A stretch of 64,000 bases of DNA from Microbacterium sp. RU1D (GCF_900156435.1 NZ_FTPQ01000001.1:1302001-1366000); one strand, 5' to 3'. Positions 32,459 to 42,311 are shown, counted from the first letter of the stretch. Numbers and translations: made by a program. The notes: generated by a model from the sequence alone, not told the origin.

Positions 32459-33898
32459 TCAGCCGTCCGCGTGCCGATCCAGGAACGCGAACACCTCGGC
32501 GTCGTCGACGCCGGGGAACATGCCGCGCGGCAGCGGCGAGAACATGTGCCGGTGCACGCGCGCGCTCGGCCAGGCCTTGCCCTGCCAGCGCTCCGCGGCC
32601 TCGGTGTCGGGGCGGCGGCAGCACGACTCGTCGGGGCAGTGCGAAATGCCGCGCTTGGTGGTCTCGCGTCCGCGGAACCACCGGGCGTCGTCGAAGGGGA
32701 CGCCGACCGTGATCGAGAAGTCGCCATCGCTCGTCGTCCCCGTCTGGGTCGAGCACCAGAAGGTCCCGGCGGGGGTGTCGGTGTACTGGTAGTGCTCGGT
32801 GGTGCGGTTGTGCTCCGCGAAGGCGGATCGCGCCGAGAACTTCTTGCACACGACCTGTCCCTCGACGCTGCCCGTGACGTCGGTGGGCAACGGGAGCCCG
32901 TCGTTCTCGTACACCCGCGAGATCGCCCCGTCGCCGTCGACGCGCAGGAAGTGCAGATGGATGCCGAGGTGCGTCGTCATGAGGTTGGTCATGCGCATCG
33001 CGGCGGCCTCGTGGGTGACGCCGAACGCGTCGCGGAAGTCTTCGACGGCGAGGTTGCGGTCCTTCTTCGCCTGCGCGAGGAACGCCACGGAGCTGGTCTC
33101 GGGCATGAGGCAGCACGCCGCGTAGTAGTTGATCTCGAGCCGCTGCTGCAGGAAGTCGGCGTAGTCGGTCGGCGGGCGGTGTCCGAGCAGGCGGTGCGCC
33201 ATCGCCTGCAGCGCCATCGACCGCAGGCCATGGCCGCCGGGGATGGATGCCGGGGGCAGGTAGATGCGGCCGTGCTCGAGGTCGGTGACCGAGCGCGCCG
33301 AGTGCGGCAGGTCGGCGACGTAGATGAGCTCGAAGCCCAACTGCTCGGCCATGATGCTCACGGTGCGGTGGGTGAGGGCGCCGGTCGAGTGGCCCGCGGC
33401 CTTGAGCTGCTTCTCGGCGAGCCGCTCGATCTCGGGCAGGTGGTTCGCCGTCTCACGCATGCGCAGGCGCAGTTCGGTGTTGGCGCGACGGGCCTCTTCG
33501 GGGCTCGCGATGGTCGCGCGCTCGCGCCTCTGCAGTTCGCGGTGCAGTCCGAGCACCGCCTCGATGGTCTCGTCGCTGGTGCCCTTGGTGACTTTGACGG
33601 GCGGGATGCCGAGCTGGCGGAAGAACGGGCTCGTCTGCGCCCGTTCGAGTTCGATCTCCAGCGCCGCGCGCCGGTTCGGGGGTTCGCGGGAGAGGAGCTC
33701 GGTGACCTCGGTCTCGGTCGCCCGCGCGATCTCCTGCAGCAGCGAGAGTTTGGGCTCGCGCTTGCCGTTCTCGATCAGGCTCAGCTGACTCCCCGCCACG
33801 CCGACCAGCGCGCCGAGCTCGTCGAGGGTGTACCCGCGCGCGAGCCGGTGATGCCGGATGCGATGACCGAGCGTGGTGAGTTCGAAGGACGAGGCCAT
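32459..33898 (-). CDS. RamB/PrpR-type short-chain acyl regulator (XRE HTH, ImmA/IrrE-like, DUF2083)
   Basis: The 479-aa product has an XRE helix-turn-helix at about 8-62 (LGHRIRHHRLARGYTLDELGALVGVAGSQLSLIENGKREP) and a central IrrE/ImmA-like region with QRLEINYYAACCLMPE, lacking a full HExxH. The C-terminal DUF2083-like region contains HCPDESCC (Cys421, 426, 427). In this family RamB of Corynebacterium controls acetate genes and PrpR of Mycobacterium controls propionate genes, responding to acyl-CoA; PrpR carries an Fe-S cluster, so the cysteines may do the same. It is divergent from pckG. The ATG at 33898 has AAGGA directly adjacent, which is too close; a TTG at 33925 would add nine residues, so the start is uncertain. 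Confidence 0.85.
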   Translation of the reverse strand: MASSFELTTLGHRIRHHRLARGYTLDELGALVGVAGSQLSLIENGKREPKLSLLQEIARATETEVTELLSREPPNRRAALEIELERAQTSPFFRQLGIPPVKVTKGTSDETIEAVLGLHRELQRRERATIASPEEARRANTELRLRMRETANHLPEIERLAEKQLKAAGHSTGALTHRTVSIMAEQLGFELIYVADLPHSARSVTDLEHGRIYLPPASIPGGHGLRSMALQAMAHRLLGHRPPTDYADFLQQRLEINYYAACCLMPETSSVAFLAQAKKDRNLAVEDFRDAFGVTHEAAAMRMTNLMTTHLGIHLHFLRVDGDGAISRVYENDGLPLPTDVTGSVEGQVVCKKFSARSAFAEHNRTTEHYQYTDTPAGTFWCSTQTGTTSDGDFSITVGVPFDDARWFRGRETTKRGISHCPDESCCRRPDTEAAERWQGKAWPSARVHRHMFSPLPRGMFPGVDDAEVFAFLDRHADG

Positions 33899-34016
33899 TC
33901 CTTGACCATATCGAAAGAAGCGCAATTCTTACACCGGATTTGCTCCGAAAGACGCGGCACAAGACGCGCATCATGGGGGAAGAACATCGAATTCGCTCTC
34001 AACCGAGGAGAACGAC

Positions 34017-35906
34017 ATGGCACTCGCCGACATCTTCGCTTCCCGCTCCACCGGCCGCGCCGCCGCGGTCGCCGCCGCCCCCGCCTGCGCCGGATACGGC
34101 GTGAAGCCGGCCGTCGAGGGTCCCGGCCTCGCCGCCCTCACCGCGTGGGTCGACCAGGTCGCGGCCCTCACCACGCCCGACCGCATCCACTGGGTCGACG
34201 GCTCCGCCGCCGAGAACGACGCGCTTCTGCGCGAGATGGTCGACGAGGGCAAGCTCATCAAGCTGAACCCCGAATGGCGACCCGGTTCGTACCTCGCCCG
34301 CTCGCACCCCGGCGACGTGGCCCGTCTCGAGTCGCGCACCTACATCGCCTCCGAGCGCGAGGAGGATGCCGGTCCCACCAACAACTGGATCGCCCCGGCC
34401 GAGATCCGCTCGACGCTGAACGGCGTCTTCGAGGGCTCGATGCGCGGACGCACGATGTACGTCGTCCCCTTCTCGATGGGCGCGGTCGGCGGCCCCCTCA
34501 GCCACATCGGCGTGCAGATCACCGACAGCGCCTACGCCGTGGCATCCATCGGCGTGATGACCCGCGTCGGCACGGCCGTCACGCAGCAGATCGCGCAGGG
34601 CGCGCCGTGGGTGAAGACCGTGCACTCGGTCGGCGCACCTCTGGCCCCCGGGCAGGACGATGTGGCGTGGCCCTGCAACGACGAGAAGTACATCGTGCAC
34701 TTCCCCGACACGCTTGAGGTCTGGTCGTTCGGTTCGGGCTACGGCGGGAACGCGATCCTCGCGAAGAAGTGCTTCGCGCTGCGCATCGCGTCGGTCATCG
34801 GTCGCGACGAGGGCTGGCTCGCCGAGCACATGCTGCTCATTCGCGTGATCGACCCGAAGGGCAAGGCGTACCACGTCGCTGCCGCGTTCCCTTCGGCGTG
34901 CGGCAAGACCAACCTGGCGATGCTGCGGCCGACGATCCCGGGCTGGCGCGTCGAGACGCTCGGCGACGACATCACCTGGATCCGCCCCGGTGAGGACGGG
35001 CGCCTCTGGGCGATCAACCCCGAGGCTGGCTTCTTCGGCGTCGCTCCCGGCACCGGCGAGTCGACCAACGTCACCGCGATCGAGACGCTGTGGGGCAACA
35101 CGATCTTCACGAACGTGGCGCTGCGTCCCGACGGCGACGTGTGGTGGGAGGGACTGACCGACGAGGCGCCCCCGCACCTCATCGACTGGGAGGGCAAGCC
35201 TTGGACGCCCGCGTCGGGCCGCCCCGCCGCGCACCCCAACTCGCGCTTCACCGTCGGTGCGGCGCAGTGCCCCCAGATCGCCGAGGACTGGGAGACGCCC
35301 GACGGTGTGCCGCTCGACGTCATCCTCTTCGGCGGTCGCCGCGCGACCAATGTGCCCCTCGTGCTCGAGGCCACCGACTGGTCGCACGGCGTCTTCCTCG
35401 GCTCGACCGTGTCGAGCGAGAAGACGGCGGCGCAGGAGGGCACCGTCGGCGAGCTGCGCCGCGACCCGTTCGCGATGCTTCCGTTCTGCGGCTACAACAT
35501 GGGCGACTACTTCGCTCACTGGCTCAAGGTCGGTGAGAAGCTGCGCTTCGACCGCGCACCGCGCATCTTCCAGGTCAATTGGTTCCGCAAGGGCGACGAC
35601 GGCCGCTTCCTCTGGCCCGGCTTCGGTGACAACGCCCGCGTGATCGACTGGATCATCCGCCGCGTCGACGGACAGGTGGATGCCGTGGACAGCCCGATCG
35701 GACGCCTGCCGCGCACCGAAGACCTCGATCTGTCGGGCCTCGACCTGCCCGCCGCCGACCTCGAGGAGCTGTTCGCGATCGACCGCGACTCGTGGCTGGC
35801 CGAGGCCGAACTGACCGAGGAGTTCTACGACACCTTCGGCTCGCACCTCCCGGCCGCACTGCGCGCCGAGCTCGCCTCGCTGCGCTACCGCCTGCAGCGC
35901 TCCTGA
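34017..35906 (+). CDS. pckG: Phosphoenolpyruvate carboxykinase (GTP)
   Basis: A 629-aa enzyme that converts oxaloacetate plus GTP to PEP and CO2 (gluconeogenesis). Visible motifs are [16 protein letters not shown], the reactive loop [13 protein letters not shown] (from about residue 291, Cys and P-loop), the metal-site Asp in TLGDDITWI, and [15 protein letters not shown] at 34017 with GAGGAG. Divergent from the RamB-like regulator: organic acids from the catabolic region (pyruvate, succinate) need PEP carboxykinase for growth, which fits the neighbourhood. Two perfect hairpins follow. Confidence 0.95.
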   Translation: MALADIFASRSTGRAAAVAAAPACAGYGVKPAVEGPGLAALTAWVDQVAALTTPDRIHWVDGSAAENDALLREMVDEGKLIKLNPEWRPGSYLARSHPGDVARLESRTYIASEREEDAGPTNNWIAPAEIRSTLNGVFEGSMRGRTMYVVPFSMGAVGGPLSHIGVQITDSAYAVASIGVMTRVGTAVTQQIAQGAPWVKTVHSVGAPLAPGQDDVAWPCNDEKYIVHFPDTLEVWSFGSGYGGNAILAKKCFALRIASVIGRDEGWLAEHMLLIRVIDPKGKAYHVAAAFPSACGKTNLAMLRPTIPGWRVETLGDDITWIRPGEDGRLWAINPEAGFFGVAPGTGESTNVTAIETLWGNTIFTNVALRPDGDVWWEGLTDEAPPHLIDWEGKPWTPASGRPAAHPNSRFTVGAAQCPQIAEDWETPDGVPLDVILFGGRRATNVPLVLEATDWSHGVFLGSTVSSEKTAAQEGTVGELRRDPFAMLPFCGYNMGDYFAHWLKVGEKLRFDRAPRIFQVNWFRKGDDGRFLWPGFGDNARVIDWIIRRVDGQVDAVDSPIGRLPRTEDLDLSGLDLPAADLEELFAIDRDSWLAEAELTEEFYDTFGSHLPAALRAELASLRYRLQRS

Positions 35907-35910
35907 GACC

Positions 35911-35993
35911 GGCTCGCCCCCGCGCCGTGTCGCGCAGAGGGGCGAGCCTTCGAATCGACGCCCCTCCCGTTCTTGGCGCGCGGGAGGGGCGTC
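35911..35993 (+). terminator. Tandem hairpin terminators after pckG
   Basis: Hairpin 1: perfect 10-bp stem GGCTCGCCCC (35911-35920) with 35939-35948. Hairpin 2: perfect 13-bp stem GACGCCCCTCCCG (35957-35969) with 35981-35993. The first starts 4 bases past the stop codon. Confidence 0.85.
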
Positions 35994-36061
35994 GGTGCGT
36001 CTCCGGCAAGCAACGCGGGTCCGCCGCGGCGCGCGGCCGCTGCGCCGGACCCAATTCCCAC

Positions 36062-36128
36062 CGAGAAACGCCCGCTGCGCTGAGAAACGCGTTCGGAAGG
36101 CGTTTCTCGGGGCACCGGGCGTTTATCG
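36062..36128. repeat. 67-bp two-stage palindrome, family 2, copy 2
   Basis: Left half-sites CGAGAAACG (36062-36070) and GAGAAACGC (36082-36090); right half-sites GCGTTTCTC (36100-36108) and GTTTATCG (36121-36128). Total length and 19-base phasing equal copy 1 at 30526. It lies between convergent pckG and the ABC exporter gene. Confidence 0.8.
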
Positions 36129-36191
36129 ACGGCTCACGAGCGACGCGTCGGGTTGCTCGGCACGGGGGAGCGCCCGGCCCGTCGCAGCAGC

Positions 36192-38057
36192 TCACACCAG
36201 CAGCTGGTGCTTCGCCAGGTCGCGGTACAGGGGAGTGGATGCGACGAGCTCGCTGTGCGTGCCCTGGCCGACGACGCGACCGTCCTCGAGCACGACGATG
36301 AGGTCGCTGTCGACGACCGTCGACAGGCGGTGCGCGATGACGAGCAGCGTGCGCCCGGTCGCGACGGCGTCGATCGCCTCGCGCATGCGCTGTTCGTTGA
36401 CGCCGTCGAGCGACGACGTCGACTCGTCGAGCAGCAGCACCGGGGGAGCCGCGAGCAGCGCGCGAGCGATCGCGAGGCGCTGCCGTTCGCCACCCGAGAG
36501 CATCACGCCGTCCTCACCGACGGGCGCGTCGACGCCGAGCGGGCTGCGTTCGAGCACGTCGCCGAGGTTGACCGCGCGCAGCACACGTTCGCAGTCGGCG
36601 TCGGATGCGTCGGGCGAGGCGAGACGCAGGTTGTCGGCGATCGTTCCGGCCAGCGTCGGGGCGTCCTGCTCGACGTAGCCGAAGCGCGCGCGCAGGTCGT
36701 CGCGCGGCAGGTCTCGGGCGTCGACGCCGTCGACGAGGATCACCCCGCCCGTGGGGTCGTAGAAGCGCTCGACGAGCGACAGGATGGTGCTCTTGCCGGC
36801 GCCCGACGGGCCGACGAGAGCGACGCGCGCGCCGCGCGGCACGGTGAACGACACTCCTCGCAGCACTTCGTGGTCGGTCTCGGCTGACGGCCCCGAAGAG
36901 TCGAGGTGCGCGCCCGCGAGCACCGACCTCGCTTCGGCCGCCGCCGCTTCGCGTGCTTTGACGACGTGGTCGGGATAGCGGAACCGCACGTCGCGGAACG
37001 CGATCGCCGCGGCATCCGGGGCGGGCGTGGCCGAGGTCGGCCGATCGCCATCGTCTTCGAGGGGCAGGTCGAGTACTTCCTGGATGCGTCCGAGCGCGCC
37101 GAGCGCCTGACTCACCGACGTGATCGCACCGATGGTCGAGGCGAGCGGCTGCACGAGGAGGAACAGGAAGATGACGAACGTGACGAGCGAGGCGACGTCG
37201 ATCGCCCCGGATGCCACCCGGTATCCGCCGACGCCGAGGACGACGAGCAGCGACACCTGCAGGGCCACGAACGCGACGGGCACGATCAGCGCCGAGACCC
37301 GGGCGATCCGCACGCCGGCGGCGTAGGCCGCGGTGGCGTTCTCGGTGACGGTGGCGATCTCGCGCTCGGTCGCCCCCGCGGCGCGGATGGTGCGGATGGA
37401 CCCCACGGCGCGCTCGACGCCCGACGACAGCTCGCCGACCTTGGCCTGCTGATCGGCCGACGCGGATCGGATGCGGGTGCTGAGCAGCACGACCAGCGCC
37501 AGGGACGCCCCCACGACCACGATGATCAAACCCAGCAGGAGGGGGTCGATGAACGCCATGGCGATGACGGCACCGACGAGGATGAGCGCGTTGCCGACGG
37601 CATCCGCGAACCCCTGGGTCAGGACGGCGTACAACAGGGTCGTGTCGGTGCCCACGCGCGAGACGAGGTCGCCCGTGCGACGCGCGTCGAACTCGCTGAC
37701 GGGCAGGCGCAGGATGCGGGCGATCAGTCGCCGGCGGGAGGAGTACACCACCGCCGTGCCGGTGCGCTGCAGGAGGTAGTGCTGGAAGCCCGAGATCACC
37801 GACGACAGCACGACGAAGGCGACCAGCAGCCAGACCAGGGCGCCGAGCGGAACGGCGTCCTGCACGCGCGTGATGACCTGCCCGACCAGCAGCGGCTGGG
37901 CGAGTGTCGCTCCGGCGCCGAGGATACTCAGCACCGCCACGACGACGAGCGTCCGCTTGTGCTCGAGCAGGAACGGCAGCAGCTGACGGAACGACGCGCG
38001 CGGACCCTCGGGCACGCGGCGACCGCGCCGACCGCGCGCGGGAACGGGAGAAGACAT
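36192..38057 (-). CDS. ABC exporter half-transporter (fused permease and ATPase)
   Basis: A 621-aa protein with six predicted membrane helices in the first ~330 residues and an ATPase domain after about 370. The ATPase has Walker A GPSGAGKST, signature LSGGERQR, Walker B VLLLDE and the switch His in IAHRLS. This is the MdlB/MsbA/LmrA-like exporter family; a homodimer in the membrane would export lipids, drugs or peptides. A ~40-residue Ala/Ser/Glu-rich insertion sits just before the D-loop side of Walker A (VVKAREAAAAEARSVLAGAH). I use the ATG at 38057, 6 bases after GAGG; the ATG at 38063 abuts it. The substrate is not predictable. Confidence 0.85.
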   Translation of the reverse strand: MSSPVPARGRRGRRVPEGPRASFRQLLPFLLEHKRTLVVVAVLSILGAGATLAQPLLVGQVITRVQDAVPLGALVWLLVAFVVLSSVISGFQHYLLQRTGTAVVYSSRRRLIARILRLPVSEFDARRTGDLVSRVGTDTTLLYAVLTQGFADAVGNALILVGAVIAMAFIDPLLLGLIIVVVGASLALVVLLSTRIRSASADQQAKVGELSSGVERAVGSIRTIRAAGATEREIATVTENATAAYAAGVRIARVSALIVPVAFVALQVSLLVVLGVGGYRVASGAIDVASLVTFVIFLFLLVQPLASTIGAITSVSQALGALGRIQEVLDLPLEDDGDRPTSATPAPDAAAIAFRDVRFRYPDHVVKAREAAAAEARSVLAGAHLDSSGPSAETDHEVLRGVSFTVPRGARVALVGPSGAGKSTILSLVERFYDPTGGVILVDGVDARDLPRDDLRARFGYVEQDAPTLAGTIADNLRLASPDASDADCERVLRAVNLGDVLERSPLGVDAPVGEDGVMLSGGERQRLAIARALLAAPPVLLLDESTSSLDGVNEQRMREAIDAVATGRTLLVIAHRLSTVVDSDLIVVLEDGRVVGQGTHSELVASTPLYRDLAKHQLLV

Positions 38058-38186
38058 GCTCATCCTCGCAGGAAGGGATCGGGGTACTTCGACCGTACCT
38101 TCCGTGGCTATGCGCCTCGCCCCCGCGGAGCACCGCGGGGGAGAAACCGGAGGACAGCGCCCGTGGGGAGGAGGAGTGCTTGCCCC

Positions 38187-38236
38187 CGGAACGACGGATG
38201 CCACGAGGCCCAGGCCCCGTGGCATCCGTCGTTCCG
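38187..38236 (-). terminator. 19-bp perfect hairpin between the MHS and ABC genes (GGATGCC type)
   Basis: A stem of 19 uninterrupted pairs (left arm 38187-38205, containing ACGACGGATGCCACG; right arm 38218-38236) with a 12-base loop, 12 bases past the MHS transporter stop on the minus strand. Confidence 0.85.
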
Positions 38237-38248
38237 CCGAGAACCGCC

Positions 38249-39700
38249 TTACGGCGCCGTCGCCCCGGCGGCGATGTTGTCGTCGTAGTCGACGTCTCTC
38301 GTCTCGGGCGAGAGCACGAGCGCGATGAGGGTCAGCACGCCCATCGCCGAGAGATAGACCCCGACGAGCCAGGGGTTGCCGTCTCCCGCGGCCCACAGCG
38401 CCACGGCGACGATCGGAGCGAGGGCCGCGCCGAGGATCGACGAGACGTTGTACGAGATCGCCGAACCCGTGTAGCGCGTGTTCGTCGGGAACAGCTCGGG
38501 CAGCACCGCGCCCATGGGCCCGAAGGTCGACCCCATCAGCAGGAACCCGATGATGAGGAACGCCTGCACGTAGACGTGCGTCAGCGTCGCGTCGGCCTGG
38601 GGCAGCAGGAAGAACGCGAAGGTCAGACCGAAGACGATGATCGCCGCGGTCACCACGATGAGCAGGCGCTTGCGCCCGAAGCGGTCGGCGAGCGGGCCCG
38701 ACAGCATCGTGAAGACGCCGAAGAACACGACACCGATGATCTGCATGATCACGAAGTCGGTGTAGCCGAACCCGAGGCCCGGTACGTAGGCGGCTGCGTC
38801 GAAGGCGGTCCCGGCCTTCTCTGCGGCGGCGGCCGCGCCCTCGGCGGTCGGCTTCGTGCCGTACGAGAGGGTGAAGCTCGTCATGAGGTAGAAGAGCACG
38901 TAGGTCGCCAGCATGATGAACGTGCCGAGGATGAGCTGCTTCCAGTTGCGGCGGATGACCTCGCCGAGCGGGAACTTGCGGATCGCGCCGCTCTTCTCCG
39001 CCTTCGAGAACGACTCGCTCTCGACGAGCTTGAGGCGCACCCACAGGCCCACGATGACCATCACGGCCGAGAAGAGGAACGGCACGCGCCAGCCCCACGC
39101 GAGAAACTCGGCGGAGCGCTGCGCCGTGCCGTCGGGGTGCGGCAGCGCGAAGTTGATGATGAGGAAGATGCCGTTGGCGATGATGAACCCGATGGGGGCG
39201 CCGAGCTGGGGGAACGTGCCGAACAGGGCGCGCTTGCCCTTCGGGGCGTTCTCGGTGGCCACCAGGGCCGCGCCCGACCACTCGCCGCCGAGGGCGAAGC
39301 CCTGCGCGAGACGCATGATGAGCAGCAGGATCGCCGCCCACACGCCGATCTCGTTGAACGTCGGGAGCAGACCGATGAGGAAGGTCGCGACACCCATCGT
39401 CAGCAGGGATGCCACGAGGGTCGCCTTGCGGCCGAAGCGATCGCCGAAGTGACCGAACACGACGGCGCCGAGGGGGCGCGCGACCATTGCGGCGCCGAAG
39501 ACGCTGAAGGACAGCAGGAGTGAGGTGGTCTCGTTGCCGGTCGGGAAGAAGAGGATCGGGAAGACGAGCACGGCCGCGGTCGCGTACGCGTAGAAGTCGT
39601 AGAACTCGATCGTGGTGCCGATGAGGCTCGCGGTGATGACGCGCGAGCGGGGATTCGCCGGGGCCGAAGCCGGACGGGTGGAGGGGGATGACGTGGTCAT
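38249..39700 (-). CDS. MHS-family MFS transporter
   Basis: A 483-aa membrane protein with about 12 hydrophobic helices. It has the metabolite:H+ symporter marks: GTTIEFYDFYAYA in helix 1, GHFGDRFGRK in the first loop, GGEWSGAALVATENAP after helix 4, and ELFPTNTRYTGSAISYN in the second half. Relatives carry organic acids or osmolytes. I take the ATG at 39700 (MTTSSPSTRP); a longer frame to 39757 lacks family-like sequence. It is upstream of the ABC exporter on the same strand, but the strong hairpin between them argues against co-transcription. Substrate unknown. Confidence 0.85.
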   Translation of the reverse strand: MTTSSPSTRPASAPANPRSRVITASLIGTTIEFYDFYAYATAAVLVFPILFFPTGNETTSLLLSFSVFGAAMVARPLGAVVFGHFGDRFGRKATLVASLLTMGVATFLIGLLPTFNEIGVWAAILLLIMRLAQGFALGGEWSGAALVATENAPKGKRALFGTFPQLGAPIGFIIANGIFLIINFALPHPDGTAQRSAEFLAWGWRVPFLFSAVMVIVGLWVRLKLVESESFSKAEKSGAIRKFPLGEVIRRNWKQLILGTFIMLATYVLFYLMTSFTLSYGTKPTAEGAAAAAEKAGTAFDAAAYVPGLGFGYTDFVIMQIIGVVFFGVFTMLSGPLADRFGRKRLLIVVTAAIIVFGLTFAFFLLPQADATLTHVYVQAFLIIGFLLMGSTFGPMGAVLPELFPTNTRYTGSAISYNVSSILGAALAPIVAVALWAAGDGNPWLVGVYLSAMGVLTLIALVLSPETRDVDYDDNIAAGATAP

Positions 39701-39973
39701 GACTGCCTGACGGGAAGATTCTTCGTTCGCGTCCGGGGTGGGGCGCAGCGGTGGCACGCAGCGGTCACGGGGGTGGTGGTGAGAGAGCGCGCGGGCGGGG
39801 GCACCGGCGACGTCCCCGAGTGAGGGGCGTCTAGACCCTCCAGTCTATGCGCGCGCTGAGCGTGGTCCGTCCCGCGCCGTGGCCCTCCGCGTCGACCGCC
39901 GGCCGACTGAGAACCGTCACCCCTTCGCGTCGGCTCCTCGCCGCAGCTCGCCGCCGCCCGCGTCTCGCCGCGC

Positions 39974-40327
39974 TTACCGCCAGATGACCGCGAGACCCGC
40001 GTTGAGCAGCGTCAGGATGCCGATCGGCCAGAAGATCGCGGGGGAGAGGGAGCCGGTGCGCTTCTGGCGCGCCGACCCGATTCCGAGCAGCGCACCGATC
40101 ACGAGCAGCACGACGAGTTTGATGCCGATCTTGGCGTAGTTGAGGTCGTGGTCCAGGCCCCACGGCGCCGACAGGGCGAGGCCGGTCACGAGCGAGATCA
40201 CGAGGGCGTAGTTCATCAGCGGCGTCACCCGCACGCGGCGCGCGACCGCCTCGACGACCCATGCGCCGAACAGCACGGCGAACCCGACGAGGTGGACGAG
40301 GACGACGACGTTCCGCAGGATCTCCAT
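39974..40327 (-). CDS. Small four-helix membrane protein
   Basis: The 117-aa product has about four hydrophobic segments: VVVLVHLVGFAVLFGAWVVEAV, MNYALVISLVTGLAL, IGIKLVVLLVIGALLGI and PIGILTLLNAGLAVIW. A conserved-looking His near the start and RR/KR loops resemble small membrane proteins annotated in Micrococcales as integral membrane or Fe-S proteins; no Cys is present, so Fe-S binding is unlikely. The ATG at 40327 lacks a ribosome site but a TAACCT box lies just upstream, so the mRNA may be leaderless. Function unknown. Confidence 0.75.
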   Translation of the reverse strand: MEILRNVVVLVHLVGFAVLFGAWVVEAVARRVRVTPLMNYALVISLVTGLALSAPWGLDHDLNYAKIGIKLVVLLVIGALLGIGSARQKRTGSLSPAIFWPIGILTLLNAGLAVIWR

Positions 40328-40407
40328 ACCCGTCAGGTTAGGGATGCCACACCCCCGCCGCCAGCAAGGAAGACCTCACCGCGCGGGTCCTCCCCGAGCC
40401 CCGCGTG

Positions 40408-40499
40408 TGGTCCCTGAGCTTCGCGCGCGGTCCCTGGGCTTGTCAAAGGGCCTGCCCCCCGACCCGCGGACGCCCGGTGGCTTCGACAGGCTCAGCCAC
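40408..40499. repeat. GGTCCCTGAGC...TTCGACAGGCTCAG palindrome, family 3
   Basis: Two direct half units GGTCCCTGAGCTT and GGTCCCTGGGCTTGTC (40408-40452) face GGTGGCTTCGACAGGCTCAG (40477-40499 region). Same family as 3796-3955. It lies in the gap downstream of ribH. Confidence 0.75.
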
Positions 40500-40522
40500 A
40501 TCCATCCCTCCCGCCGACAGGA

Positions 40523-40557
40523 ACGGGCCCGGTGACCGCACTGGTCGCCGGGCCCGT
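40523..40557 (-). terminator. Terminator of the riboflavin operon
   Basis: ACGGGCCCGGTGAC (40523-40536) pairs with GTCGCCGGGCCCGT (40544-40557), 13 bases past the ribH stop on the minus strand; one wobble pair, 7-base loop. Confidence 0.85.
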
Positions 40558-40569
40558 CGTCAGAGCGTC

Positions 40570-41043
40570 TCAGCCCCGCAGCTCCCGCAGCACGAGGGCG
40601 GTGCGGATGGCCGCGTCGGCGGCCTCCTCGCCCTTGTCCTCCTTGGAGCCCTCGAGGCCCGCGCGGTCGAGGCCCTGCTGCTCGTCGTCGAGGGTCAGCA
40701 CGCCGAACCCGACGGGCTTGCCCGTGTCGAGGGCGACGCGCGTGAGGCCGTCGGTCGCGGCCGACGAGACGAACTCGAAGTGCGGCGTCCCGCCCCGGAT
40801 GATCACGCCGAGCGCGACCACGGCATCCGCCCCGGCGTCGAGCGCGGCCTTGGCCGCGACGGGCAGCTCGAACGAGCCCGGCACGCGCACGACGCGGTAG
40901 GTCGCGCCGGTGGCATCCAGCACGCGCTTCGCCCCGGCGATCAGTCCGTCGGTGATGACCTCGTGCCAGGTGCCGGCGATGACGACGACGTTCAGTCCCG
41001 ACGCGTCGACGCCGCCGGTTTCGGGTGCTCCACTGCCGGCCAT
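40570..41043 (-). CDS. ribH: Lumazine synthase
   Basis: The 157-aa enzyme condenses 5-amino-6-ribitylaminouracil with 3,4-dihydroxy-2-butanone 4-phosphate to 6,7-dimethyl-8-ribityllumazine. Family marks are [43 protein letters not shown] (with the catalytic His) and [15 protein letters not shown]. Its ATG overlaps the ribBA stop as TGATG. Last gene of the rib operon, followed by a hairpin. Confidence 0.95.
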   Translation of the reverse strand: MAGSGAPETGGVDASGLNVVVIAGTWHEVITDGLIAGAKRVLDATGATYRVVRVPGSFELPVAAKAALDAGADAVVALGVIIRGGTPHFEFVSSAATDGLTRVALDTGKPVGFGVLTLDDEQQGLDRAGLEGSKEDKGEEAADAAIRTALVLRELRG

Positions 41044-42311
41044 CAGGCGCTCTCTTCCTTCATGTGCGCGAGGGCGTCGCGCAGGTCGTCCTCGGCGATG
41101 ATGTGACCCATCCGGTCGCGCTTCGTCTCGAGGTACTGGTGGTTGTTCGGGCCGACGCCCACGAGCAGCGGAACCTGCTCGACGACATCGAGGCCGAAGC
41201 CGCGCAGCTGCGCGACCTTGTCGGTGTTGTTCGTCAGCAGGCGCACCTTCTCGACACCGAGGTCGGTGAGGATGCCGGCGGCCGCGGCGTAGTCGCGGGC
41301 GTCGGCGGGCAGGCCCAGGGCCAGGTTGGCATCCACCGTGTCCATGCCGCGCTCCTGCAGGTTGTACGCGCGCAGCTTGTTGATGAGGCCGATGCCGCGT
41401 CCCTCGTGCCCGCGCATGTAGATGACGATGCCGCCGTCGCGGTCGATCGTGTCGAGGGCCGCGTCGAGCTGAGGTCCGCACTCGCACTTGAGCGAGCCGA
41501 AAGCCTCCCCGGTCAGGCACTCCGAGTGCACCCGCACGAGAGGTGCCTCCTCGGTCAGGTCGCCCGAGACGACGGCCAGGTGGTCGGTGCCGGTGACGCG
41601 GTCCTTGTACGCGAGGAAGCGGAACGTCCCGTGCGAGGTGGGCACGTTCGACTCGGCGCGCAGGCTCACGCGCCGTTTCGGCGCCGCCGTGGCCGGCAGC
41701 GGGTCGGTGTCGTTCAGGTGCGCGATGAGCTGCTCGATCGTGATGACCGGGATGCCGTCGCGCTCGCCGAGCTCGAACAGTCCGGGCAGGCGCATCATGC
41801 TGCCGTCCTCGGCGACGACCTCGGCGATCGCGCCGACGGGCTCGAGCCCCGCGAGGCGCATGAGGTCGACCGCTGCCTCGGTGTGCCCGGCGCGCTCGCG
41901 CACGCCGCCGTCGACCGCGCGCAGCGGCAGCACGTGCCCGGGGCGGATCAGGCTCGTGGGGACGGACTCGGGGTCGGCCAGGACGTTCAGCGTGCGCGCG
42001 CGGTCGGCGGCGCTGATGCCGGTGGTGACGCCCGACGCGGCATCCACGCTCACGGTGTAGGCGGTGCCGCGGGCGTCCTGGTTGACCTCGACCATGGGCG
42101 GCAGGTCGAGCCGGTCGGCCCACTCGGCGGGCATGGGCGCGCAGACGTAGCCGCTCGACCAGCGGACGGTCCAAGCGAGCCACTCGGGGGTCGCAAGCTG
42201 AGCCGAGATGATGACGTCGCCCTCGTTCTCGCGGTTCTCGTCGTCGGCGACCAGGATCGGGCGGCCCTGACGCAGGGCCTCCAGAGCCTCGGGGATGGGG
42301 GACAGGCTCAT
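41043..42311 (-). CDS. ribBA: Bifunctional DHBP synthase / GTP cyclohydrolase II
   Basis: The 422-aa fusion provides both precursors of riboflavin. The N-terminal RibB domain (about 1-200) has [15 protein letters not shown] and RPGHVLPL...[11 protein letters not shown]. The C-terminal RibA domain (about 210-415) has [21 protein letters not shown] (zinc cysteines) and [11 protein letters not shown]. The ATG at 42311 overlaps the ribE stop by ATGA, and its end overlaps ribH by TGATG, so translation is coupled along the operon. Confidence 0.96.
   Translation of the reverse strand: MSLSPIPEALEALRQGRPILVADDENRENEGDVIISAQLATPEWLAWTVRWSSGYVCAPMPAEWADRLDLPPMVEVNQDARGTAYTVSVDAASGVTTGISAADRARTLNVLADPESVPTSLIRPGHVLPLRAVDGGVRERAGHTEAAVDLMRLAGLEPVGAIAEVVAEDGSMMRLPGLFELGERDGIPVITIEQLIAHLNDTDPLPATAAPKRRVSLRAESNVPTSHGTFRFLAYKDRVTGTDHLAVVSGDLTEEAPLVRVHSECLTGEAFGSLKCECGPQLDAALDTIDRDGGIVIYMRGHEGRGIGLINKLRAYNLQERGMDTVDANLALGLPADARDYAAAAGILTDLGVEKVRLLTNNTDKVAQLRGFGLDVVEQVPLLVGVGPNNHQYLETKRDRMGHIIAEDDLRDALAHMKEESA

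Noticed and set aside
36192..39341. A single 1049-codon minus frame covering the ABC exporter and part of the MHS gene
   Set aside because: Only the part from 38057 down encodes a protein-like sequence; the upstream half is an out-of-frame copy of the MHS transporter and crosses a 19-bp terminator hairpin.
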